Made by a program: the position numbers and the translations under genes. The notes beneath the pieces were generated by a model, which was not told the origin of the DNA, made no database searches, and was given only the letters and a program-made list of their open reading frames with translations. A DNA stretch of 35,089 bases from Candidatus Butyricicoccus avicola (GTDB taxonomy: Bacteria; Bacillota; Clostridia; Oscillospirales; Butyricicoccaceae): NCBI GenBank assembly GCA_019119435.1, contig DWWZ01000154.1:68987-104075 (forward strand), written 5' to 3'. Below, one piece after another: positions 9,380-16,334 of this stretch (its first letter is position 1; every line of letters starts with the position of its first letter).

Positions 9380-9619
9380 ATGGTAAAGATTAGACTTCGC
9401 AGAATGGGCGCCAAGAAGAACCCGTTCTACCGTGTCGTTGTCGCTGATTCCCGCTTCCCGCGTGACGGCCGCTTCATCGAGGAGCTCGGTACCTACAACC
9501 CGATGACTTCCGAGGACGCAGTCAAGATCGACGCAGAGCGCGCGCAGGCTTGGATCAAGAAGGGCGCGCAGCCGACCGATACCGTTCGCGGTCTGCTCAA
9601 GAAGGCCGGCGTGCTCTAA
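9380..9619 (+). CDS. rpsP: 30S ribosomal protein S16
   Basis: [53 protein letters not shown]. Confidence 0.98.
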   Translation: MVKIRLRRMGAKKNPFYRVVVADSRFPRDGRFIEELGTYNPMTSEDAVKIDAERAQAWIKKGAQPTDTVRGLLKKAGVL

Positions 9620-9636
9620 GGATGAGTGAGGTTATT

Positions 9637-9873
9637 ATGGATATGAAAGAACTTTTAACCTACATCGTGGCAAACCTGGTCTCGGACCCCTCGGCCATCT
9701 CCATCGAGGAGAACACCGAGGGCGATGAGGTGACCTATTCCCTGCGCGTCGCGCCGGAGGACATGGGCCGCGTCATCGGCCGTCACGGCCGCATTGCCAA
9801 GGAGATCCGCACGCTCATGAAGGCGGCAGGCAATCGTGAAAACAAGAAGGTCACGGTCGACATCTGCGACTGA
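9637..9873 (+). CDS. khpA: KH-domain RNA-binding protein KhpA (YlqC)
   Basis: MDMKELLTYIVANLVSDPSAISIEE...MGRVIGRHGRIAKEIRTLMKAAG; GxxG in GRHGR. ATG at 9622 is an alternative start. Confidence 0.92.
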   Translation: MDMKELLTYIVANLVSDPSAISIEENTEGDEVTYSLRVAPEDMGRVIGRHGRIAKEIRTLMKAAGNRENKKVTVDICD

Positions 9874-9911
9874 GGGCCGCGGCCGGCGGGGTCTGTTCCC
9901 CCGGTCAAACC

Positions 9912-9940
9912 AGACCTGTCTTTTGGCAGGTCTTTTCTTT
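9912..9940 (+). terminator. weak intrinsic terminator / possible attenuator between khpA and rimM
   Basis: AGACCTG-tcttttgg-CAGGTCT followed by TTTCTTTT. Confidence 0.55.
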
Positions 9941-9974
9941 TGGCGGCAAGGCCGCACAGATCCGGAGGTTTTTT

Positions 9975-10481
9975 ATGCGAAAACAATTTCTCGAGGCCGG
10001 CAAGATCGTCAACACCCACGGCGTCTCCGGCGACGTCAAGGTACAGTCCTGGTGCGACACGCCCGAGGTGCTGGCCCAGTTTGACACCCTGTACTTTTCC
10101 CCGTCCGAGCCGGTCCAGGTGCGCAAGGCCACCGTGCACAAGGGCTGCGTCATCATGCGCCTTGCCGGCGTCTCCACCTGCGAGGCGGCCGAGGCGCTCA
10201 AGGGCCGCGTGCTCTACCTCAACCGCGCCGACGTCGACCTGCCGGACGACCTGGCGTTCATCCAGGACATGATCGGCCTGACGGTCTACGACGTGCGCAC
10301 CGAAAGCGTCATCGGTACGCTCAAGGAAGTGCTGACCACCAACCCGGCGCACGACATGTACGTCATCCGCCGCGAGGGCGCGCCCGACGCGCTCATCCCG
10401 GCCTGCCCGCCCTTCCTCGTGTCGGTCGACCTGGACGCGGGCCGGCTGACCGTGCGCACGATCGAGGGGCTTTTGGAATGA
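9975..10481 (+). CDS. rimM: 16S rRNA processing protein RimM
   Basis: GKIVNTHGVSGDVKVQSWCDTPE ... HDMYVIRREG...LIPACPPFL; position before trmD. Confidence 0.94.
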   Translation: MRKQFLEAGKIVNTHGVSGDVKVQSWCDTPEVLAQFDTLYFSPSEPVQVRKATVHKGCVIMRLAGVSTCEAAEALKGRVLYLNRADVDLPDDLAFIQDMIGLTVYDVRTESVIGTLKEVLTTNPAHDMYVIRREGAPDALIPACPPFLVSVDLDAGRLTVRTIEGLLE

Positions 10482-11212
10482 GGATCGACATTATGACGCT
10501 GTTCCCCGGCCTCATCGACGGGGTGATGCGCGAGAGCATCATCGGCCGGGCGCAGGCCAAGGGCCTGGTGGAGATCCGCGCGGTCAACATCCGCGACTAC
10601 GCGCTGGACAAGCACCACAAGGCCGACGACGCGCCCTACGGCGGCGGGCGCGGCATGGTCATGCTGCCCGAGCCGCTCTATCTGTGCCACCAGGCGCTGA
10701 CCGGCGGCGCGCACGTGCACACGGTCATGATGAGCGCGCAGGGCGCGCCCTTCTGCCAGGCCAAGGCGCGCGAGCTCTTGGCGCGCGAGCGGTTCATCCT
10801 CGTGTGCGGGCACTACGAGGGCATCGACCAGCGCTTCATCGACACCTGCGTGGACGAGGAGATCTCGATCGGCGACTTTGTGCTGACCGGCGGCGAGATC
10901 CCGGCCATGGCGGTGGCCGACGCAGTGTGCCGGATGGTGCCGGGCGTGCTGCCCGACGCGGCCGCCTTCCAGGAGGAGAGCCACTGGAACGGGCTGCTGG
11001 AGTACCCGCAGTACACCCACCCGGCCGACTGGCGCGGCCGGGCGGTGCCCGAGGTGCTCTTATCCGGCCACCACGCAAACATCGCGCGCTGGCGGCGCAA
11101 GATGTCGCTCGCGCGCACGCGGCGCGACCGGCCCGACCTCTTTGCCGCCTGGCAGCCGCAGGACAAGCAGGACAAAAAGATCCTGCAGGAGATCCTCGAC
11201 GAGGAGCTTTGA
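10478..11212 (+). CDS. trmD: tRNA (guanosine(37)-N1)-methyltransferase TrmD
   Basis: MRIDIMTLFPGLIDGVMRESIIGRAQ, DDAPYGGGRGMVM, CGHYEGIDQRFID, SIGDFVLTGGE. Confidence 0.98.
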   Translation: MRIDIMTLFPGLIDGVMRESIIGRAQAKGLVEIRAVNIRDYALDKHHKADDAPYGGGRGMVMLPEPLYLCHQALTGGAHVHTVMMSAQGAPFCQAKARELLARERFILVCGHYEGIDQRFIDTCVDEEISIGDFVLTGGEIPAMAVADAVCRMVPGVLPDAAAFQEESHWNGLLEYPQYTHPADWRGRAVPEVLLSGHHANIARWRRKMSLARTRRDRPDLFAAWQPQDKQDKKILQEILDEEL

Positions 11213-11244
11213 GCCGCCCCGCCAGGGGCCGGCCGGCTTCCACC

Positions 11245-11277
11245 CGCCCCTTCGGGGCGCGGTAAAATTTTATTTAC
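11245..11277 (+). terminator. possible intrinsic terminator of trmD operon
   Basis: CGCCCC-ttc-GGGGCG followed by an imperfect T/A tract (ggtaaaattttattt); overlaps the next promoter's -35. Confidence 0.45.
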
Positions 11278-11301
11278 ATTCCCCCGCGCATTCGGTATAA
11301 T
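11273..11301 (+). promoter_or_regulatory. sigma-A promoter for PfkB-family kinase
   Basis: TTTACA (11273-11278), 17-nt spacer, TATAAT (11296-11301). Confidence 0.85.
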
Positions 11302-11337
11302 AAAACTATAAGATTGTGCACGCAGGAGGAACCCCTC

Positions 11338-12279
11338 ATGATTATTACCATCACGCTCAATCCCGCCATGGACCGTACCCTGCGCATCGAGCATCCGCTC
11401 GTGCCCAACAAGCTCAACCGCGCCTCCAGCACATCGGTCGAGCCCGGCGGCAAGGGCATCAACGTCTCCCGCGCCCTCAAGGCGCTCGGCGGCGAAAGCG
11501 TCGCCCTGGGCTTCAGCGCCGGCAACAACGGCCGCTCCATGAAGGATGCGCTGACCTCGGTCGATATCCACCACGACTTCGTTGACGTGCCCGGCAACAC
11601 CCGCGTCAACCTCCAGATCATCGACCTCGACGGCAACCACACCGAGATCAACGAGCCCGGCTTCAAGATCGCCGACGGCGATTTCCTGCGCTTTTTGGAG
11701 CGCGTCGAGTTCTACCTCGACGGCCAGAACATCTTCGTCATCTCCGGCTCGGTCCCCCCTGGCTTCCCCATGCACAACTTCTCCGAGCTCATCAAGACCA
11801 TCAAAAAGGCCGGCTGCCGCCTGATCGTCGATGAGCCCGGCGACCTCATGCGCGAGGCCCTCAAGTACGAGCCCGACTTCGTCAAGCCCAACATCTTTGA
11901 GCTGGCCGAGCTCGTGGGCGACGAGCCCACCGTCGACCCCGACAAGCTCGCCCCCAGCGCCCGCAAGCTGCTGGGCATGGGCGCGCAGGCCGTCTGCGTC
12001 TCCATGGGCCCCGAGGGCGCCCTGTTCATCTCCAAACGCGAGCCCGAGGTGCTCTACGTCAACAGCAACCCCAAGATCTACGACGAGGGCGCGGTCGGCA
12101 CCGGCGACGCCATGGTCGGCGCCATCGCAAACTCCATGGACAAAAACCTGAGCTTTGTCGAGATGGCCAAGTTCACCGTCGCCACCGGGCGCGCCTGCGC
12201 CCGCCTGGCCGGCACCGAGATGGCCTCCCTCAAGCGGGTCTATGAGGTCTATGAGAGCCTGCTCGTCTACACCGTCTGA
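11338..12279 (+). CDS. PfkB-family hexose kinase (1-phosphofructokinase-like; substrate not assignable)
   Basis: MIITITLNPAMDRTLRIE, VEPGGKGINVSRALKALGG, GTGDAMVGA (PfkB signature 2 variant, catalytic Asp kept). Confidence 0.88.
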   Translation: MIITITLNPAMDRTLRIEHPLVPNKLNRASSTSVEPGGKGINVSRALKALGGESVALGFSAGNNGRSMKDALTSVDIHHDFVDVPGNTRVNLQIIDLDGNHTEINEPGFKIADGDFLRFLERVEFYLDGQNIFVISGSVPPGFPMHNFSELIKTIKKAGCRLIVDEPGDLMREALKYEPDFVKPNIFELAELVGDEPTVDPDKLAPSARKLLGMGAQAVCVSMGPEGALFISKREPEVLYVNSNPKIYDEGAVGTGDAMVGAIANSMDKNLSFVEMAKFTVATGRACARLAGTEMASLKRVYEVYESLLVYTV

Positions 12280-12333
12280 CCGGCGGTATCTTTCTTCATA
12301 CAGCCCGTTTCTTGTTTGTCCTATCCTAAATCA

Positions 12334-12380
12334 GCGTGCGCCGCGTTCCGGTCCGTCCGGGGCGCGGCGTGCGCTTTTTT
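12334..12380 (+). terminator. strong intrinsic terminator after PfkB-family kinase
   Basis: 18-bp stem (4 G-U wobbles) GCGTGCGCCGCGTTCCGG-tccgt-CCGGGGCGCGGCGTGCGC followed by T6. Confidence 0.88.
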
Positions 12381-12445
12381 GCGCCCTTTTCCGGACATCT
12401 TTCGCAGGGGCATGTCCTGTGACACCGCTCTGCGAACCGTGTCAG

Positions 12446-12474
12446 TAGACAAAAGCGGCCGGATGTAGTATAAT
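12446..12474 (+). promoter_or_regulatory. sigma-A promoter for replisome-organizer-like gene
   Basis: TAGACA (12446-12451), 17-nt spacer, TATAAT (12469-12474). Confidence 0.75.
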
Positions 12475-12527
12475 AGATCCAGAACATTCGTTCGCTATTT
12501 CATCTGTCAAAAAGGAGGTGCCGCACG

Positions 12528-13421
12528 ATGGCAATGCGACGCATGATCTCCAGGCGGCTGGCCGAGAGCGACCGCTTCCTGGACCTTCCCCTGGCCGCCC
12601 GCGGCCTGTACCTGCACCTGGTCACCTCGGCCGACGACGACGGCCTGCTCGGCGGCGTGCGCGCCCTGCTGCGCATGGCCGGGGCGACCGAGCGCGAGCT
12701 CTCCGCCCTGGTCGAGGGCGGCTTCCTGCTCGCCCTGCCCGACGGCGTCTATGCCGTGCGCCACTGGCTCAGCCAGAACAGGATGCGCCGGGACCGCTAT
12801 ACCCCCACCATCTATACCGCGCAGTTTGAAGCCCTCGGCGTGGACGCGAGCGGCAATTATTTTTTGAAATCTTCCTGGCAACCCAGTATAGGTCAGTCTA
12901 AGTCAGGTCAGGATAGTCCAGGTCAGTCTAGTCCAGGTCAGTCTAGGTCAGATCAGGACAGCCCAGGCCAGCGTTGTCCGGCGCAGGCGCCCCCTGCCCC
13001 GGACGACGCGCCGGATGGGCGGATGGATGGAGCGGATGAAGGCGATGATGGGACGGCGGACGGACGGATGCCGCGCGAGCGCGCAGCGGATACGCCGGAC
13101 GGCGGCCAGCTTGCGGACTACTTTGCCCGGCTGTTTGGCTGCGCCATGGGCCGCAGCCTGCGGCAGGCGCTCGATACCCGCCTTGCGGAGGGCGTGCCCG
13201 CCACGGATATCCGGCAGGCCATGGACCGCGCCCACGCCTTCGGGCCGCGCGACCCCTGCGCCTATTTCCGCACGCTGCTGCGGCGGCTGACGCCTGCCCC
13301 GCCGGCCGCAGCCCTGGCAGCGCCCGCGCCCCTGGCCGACTGGGAGAAGGACTGGCTGGACGGCATGCGCCAGCGCCAGCGGCAGATGTCCGAGGTCGCC
13401 GCCCGGCCCGCCGCCCCTTGA
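12528..13421 (+). CDS. phage-type replisome-organizer / DnaD-like protein with low-complexity pentapeptide linker
   Basis: N-terminus MAMRRMISRRLAESDRFLDLPLAARGLYLHLVTSADDDGLLGGVRALLRMAGA...LSQNRMRRDRYTPTIY resembles the N-terminal domain of phage replisome organizers; then a GQS-rich repeat linker and a C-terminal helical domain (LADYFARLFGCAMGRSLRQAL). AAGGAGGTG RBS. Confidence 0.72.
   Translation: MAMRRMISRRLAESDRFLDLPLAARGLYLHLVTSADDDGLLGGVRALLRMAGATERELSALVEGGFLLALPDGVYAVRHWLSQNRMRRDRYTPTIYTAQFEALGVDASGNYFLKSSWQPSIGQSKSGQDSPGQSSPGQSRSDQDSPGQRCPAQAPPAPDDAPDGRMDGADEGDDGTADGRMPRERAADTPDGGQLADYFARLFGCAMGRSLRQALDTRLAEGVPATDIRQAMDRAHAFGPRDPCAYFRTLLRRLTPAPPAAALAAPAPLADWEKDWLDGMRQRQRQMSEVAARPAAP
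12881..12970 (+). repeat. degenerate pentanucleotide tandem array, consensus GGTCA, about 18 units, inside CDS
   Basis: accca gtata ggtca gtcta agtca ggtca ggata gtcca ggtca gtcta gtcca ggtca gtcta ggtca gatca ggaca gccca ggcca: A at unit position 5 throughout, five exact GGTCA, and an internal 14-nt direct repeat (CCAGGTCAGTCTAG at 12919 and 12934). Confidence 0.9.
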
Positions 13422-13444
13422 TCGTGTCCGGCTGCCAAGGGCAC

Positions 13445-13479
13445 AAAAAGCCCGGACGCCGTGCGGGCGGCATCCGGGC
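13445..13479 (-). terminator. intrinsic terminator of the metal ATPase gene
   Basis: Minus strand: GCCCGGATGCC...GGCGTCCGGGC followed by TTTTTG; a single internal mismatch. Confidence 0.8.
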
Positions 13480-13516
13480 CGGAAATGTACGGGTTTTTCA
13501 TGCAGGGATGGCCCGG

Positions 13517-15391
13517 TTAGCCGTCCCGCCTTCCCCATCCCAGCAGCAAGGCCGAGTTGACGATGACCAGCACCGAACCGGCGTTGTGCACGAGCGCGCC
13601 CACGACCGGCCCCAGAACGCCCGTGATGGCCAGAATGATGGCAACGAAGTTGAGCGCCATGGAAAAGGTCAGGTTGCAGCGGATGGTGACCATCATCCGC
13701 CGGGCCAGGCGCAAGAGATGGGGCAGAACCGAAATATCATCGCCCACCAGGGCAATGTCGGCCGCATCGACCGCGATATCGCTGCCCACGCCGCCCATGG
13801 CAATGCCGACGAGCGCCTTTTTGAGCGCGGGCGCGTCGTTGATGCCGTCGCCGATCATACAGACCGGATGGCCGGCCCGCTGGGCCGCGTCGATGTATTC
13901 CAGCTTATCCTCCGGGCGGCAGCCTGCGTGCACCTCGCGGATGCCGATCTGCTGCGCGATGCGCCGGGCGGCGGCTTCATGGTCGCCGGTCAACAATACG
14001 GGCGTAACCCCAGTCGCCTGCACGCCCGCAATCATACGGGCTGCGTCCTCGCGCAAGGTGTCGGCCAGGGCAATGGTCCCGGCCGCGCGGCCGTCCACGG
14101 CCAGATAGATGACCGTGCAGCCCGCAGCGCAGTCGGGCGCGGCCAGCGCCGTAAGCGCCGCGGCGTCCGGGACACCCTGGGCTGTGAGCAGCGCGGGGTT
14201 GCCCGCCGCGATCCGCCGGCCGTCCACCTGCGCCACGACGCCCTGGCCGGGCAGCATGGCGAACGCAGTGGGCTCCAGCACGGCCTGCGCACGGTCCGCG
14301 CGGTATCCGCGCACGACCGCCCGGCCCAACGGATGCTCCGAGCGCAGCTCGGCCCCAGCAGCCAGGGCGTAAAGCCTATCTGCGTCCACCCCATCCAGAG
14401 CACGCACAGCAGTCACCTGCGGCGTGCCGTAGGTCAGCGTGCCGGTCTTGTCAAAGGTCACCGCGCGCACCATGGACAGGCGCTCCAGCGCGTCGCCCTC
14501 ACGCACAAGCACACCGCGTCCGGTGGCGTTGCCGATGGCCGCCATGATGGCGGTTGGCGTGGCCAGCACCAGGGCACACGGGCAAAAGACGACCAGGATG
14601 GTAACCGCGCGGATCACCTCGTGCGTAAACAGCCCGGTCAGGATGGCGGCCGACAGCGCGATGACTACAATCCAAGTGGCCCAGCGGTCTGCCAGGCCGA
14701 CGATCTTGGCCTTGTCCGCGTCAGCCGACTGCACGAGGCGGATCATGCGCTGCAGCGCGCTGTCCTCGCCCACGCGCGTGGCACGCATGTCGAACGCGCC
14801 GAACTGGTTGACTGTGCCGCTTGAGACCGCATCGCCCGGCGCTTTATCGACTGGCAAGGACTCGCCGGTCATGACCGCCTGATTGATCGAGGTCTGGCCG
14901 GCCGTGATGACGCCATCGACCGGGATGGTCTCGCCGGGCGCAACGCGCAGGATGTCCCCGACCGCAACGGCCTCGGCCGGGATGACCTCCTCCCCGCCTG
15001 CGGGCGTCAGGCGGCGCGCCGTGCGTGGGGTCAGGTGGACAAGTTTCTCGATGCCCGCGCGGGCCTTCTGCACGGTCAGATCTTCGAGCAGGCCGCCGAG
15101 CTGCATGATGAAAGCGACCTCGCCCGCGGCAAAGTCCTCGCCGATAGCGACCGAGGCCAGGAGCGCAATGGACACGAGCACATCGGCCTTGATGTCAAAG
15201 GACGTGACCAGGCCAATAACCGCCTCCAGGATGATCGGGATGCCGCACAGGACGATGGCAATCCAGGCCGCGTCAAACGGCAGCGGGACCAGATCAAAGA
15301 TGCTCACGAGCAGCGCTACGCCCGACACGGCCAAGCAGGCGATCTCGCGCCGGGTGCCGCCCCATGCAAGCAGGGCTTCCAGTTTTTTCAT
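13517..15391 (-). CDS. P1B-type heavy-metal-translocating ATPase without N-terminal HMA domain
   Basis: FCPCALVLATPTA (CPC), TFDKTGTLTYG, SEHPLG, MIGDGINDAPALKKA, TGESLPVDK; C-terminal VGALVHNAGSVLVIVNSALLL. ATG at 15391 preferred over the track start at 15445. Confidence 0.94.
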   Translation of the reverse strand: MKKLEALLAWGGTRREIACLAVSGVALLVSIFDLVPLPFDAAWIAIVLCGIPIILEAVIGLVTSFDIKADVLVSIALLASVAIGEDFAAGEVAFIMQLGGLLEDLTVQKARAGIEKLVHLTPRTARRLTPAGGEEVIPAEAVAVGDILRVAPGETIPVDGVITAGQTSINQAVMTGESLPVDKAPGDAVSSGTVNQFGAFDMRATRVGEDSALQRMIRLVQSADADKAKIVGLADRWATWIVVIALSAAILTGLFTHEVIRAVTILVVFCPCALVLATPTAIMAAIGNATGRGVLVREGDALERLSMVRAVTFDKTGTLTYGTPQVTAVRALDGVDADRLYALAAGAELRSEHPLGRAVVRGYRADRAQAVLEPTAFAMLPGQGVVAQVDGRRIAAGNPALLTAQGVPDAAALTALAAPDCAAGCTVIYLAVDGRAAGTIALADTLREDAARMIAGVQATGVTPVLLTGDHEAAARRIAQQIGIREVHAGCRPEDKLEYIDAAQRAGHPVCMIGDGINDAPALKKALVGIAMGGVGSDIAVDAADIALVGDDISVLPHLLRLARRMMVTIRCNLTFSMALNFVAIILAITGVLGPVVGALVHNAGSVLVIVNSALLLGWGRRDG

Positions 15392-15411
15392 TGGGTGGTT
15401 CCCCCTTTCTG

Positions 15412-15464
15412 TATACCCCCTAGGGTATGCTTTCATTATACTCATAGGGGTATACCCATGTCAA
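15412..15464 (-). promoter_or_regulatory. sigma-A promoter with two CsoR-type operators driving the metal ATPase
   Basis: Minus strand TTGACA (15464-15459), 18-nt spacer, TATAAT (15440-15435). Palindrome GGGTATACCC (15448-15457) lies in the spacer; ATACCCCCTAGGGTAT (15413-15428) lies just downstream of the -10. Confidence 0.85.
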
Positions 15465-15485
15465 GCGAGGCAGGCGGTTTCCGGC

Positions 15486-15515
15486 AAAAAAAATCCACCC
15501 CGCGTCTGGGGGTGG
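15486..15515 (-). terminator. intrinsic terminator of csoR
   Basis: Minus strand CCACCCC...GGGGTGG A TTTTTTTT. Confidence 0.82.
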
Positions 15516-15533
15516 GTACTGTTTGGCTTCCCG

Positions 15534-15809
15534 TTATATCATGTTGGCGAACCGCTCAACCGCCTTGGTGAAATTCGCGATGGTCTGATCGGCGTCACCG
15601 TGCTCGATGCCATCGCGCACGCAGTGGTTGATGTGCCCTTCGAGCACGACCTGCCCCACCTTATGCAGCGCCGACTTGGCTGCGTTGATCTGCGCCAAGA
15701 CATCCTCACATGGCACGTCCTCATCCACCATGCGGTCGATGGCCTGTACCTGCCCAATGATCTTCTTGAGCCGGCGATGCAGGTTGTCCGCATCCATACA
15801 CTGTCTCAT
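15534..15809 (-). CDS. csoR: CsoR/RcnR-family metal-sensing transcriptional repressor
   Basis: LHRRLKKIIGQVQAIDRMVDEDVPCEDVLAQINAAKSALHKVGQVVLEGHINHCV. C34-H59-C63 has the same spacing as the C-H-C ligand set of Cu(I)-sensing CsoR. Confidence 0.92.
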   Translation of the reverse strand: MRQCMDADNLHRRLKKIIGQVQAIDRMVDEDVPCEDVLAQINAAKSALHKVGQVVLEGHINHCVRDGIEHGDADQTIANFTKAVERFANMI

Positions 15810-15851
15810 AGCTGACCTCCTCTTGTCCGGGGCGCTTGCGCCTTTTGCCTG

Positions 15852-16334
15852 TTATTTGTGATATTTGCCGCCCTCTAGGATGTTGAGCGCGCGGTAGAGC
15901 TGCTCGAGCACCATGACGCGCGCGAGGTGGTGCGGGAAGGTCATGGGCGACATGGAGAGGCGCAGCCGCGCCCCGCGCTTGACCGACTCGGCCAGGCCGC
16001 ATGAGCCGCCGATGACGATGGCCAGCCGGCTCGTGCCCGACACGGCCAGGTTGCCGATGGTCTGGGCGAGCTGCTCGCTCGACAGGGCCTTGCCCTCGAT
16101 GCACATGGCGATGACCGCCGCGCCGGCCGGGATCTTCTCCTGGATGAGCCGGGCCTCGCGGTCCAGGGCGTTCTCGATCTGGCCGGGCGTCGGGGCCTGG
16201 GGCAGTTTCTGCTCGGGCAGCTCGACGACCTCGATCTTGCAGAAGCCGCCCAGGCGCTTGACGTACTCGTCGCACGCCTGCTTCCAGAACTTTTCGCCCA
16301 GCTTGCCCACGCAGATCAGGCGGACGGACAGCAT
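15852..16334 (-). CDS. rlmH: 23S rRNA (pseudouridine1915-N3)-methyltransferase RlmH
   Basis: MLSVRLICVGKLGEKFWKQACDEYVKRL...IGGSCGLAESVK...LSMSPMTFPHHLARVMVLEQLYRA. Confidence 0.97.
   Translation of the reverse strand: MLSVRLICVGKLGEKFWKQACDEYVKRLGGFCKIEVVELPEQKLPQAPTPGQIENALDREARLIQEKIPAGAAVIAMCIEGKALSSEQLAQTIGNLAVSGTSRLAIVIGGSCGLAESVKRGARLRLSMSPMTFPHHLARVMVLEQLYRALNILEGGKYHK

Noticed and set aside
12881-12970. Pentanucleotide array as a CRISPR or as noncoding satellite
   Set aside because: Units are 5 nt with no spacers and the array is in frame within a well-supported CDS.
12280-13480. Prophage or ICE remnant
   Set aside because: Only one phage-like gene; no integrase, att-like direct repeats or other phage modules could be recognised nearby.
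13418-14824. 468-aa plus-strand ORF after the replisome-organizer-like gene
   Set aside because: Antisense to the P-type ATPase and to its terminator; composition is antisense-like.
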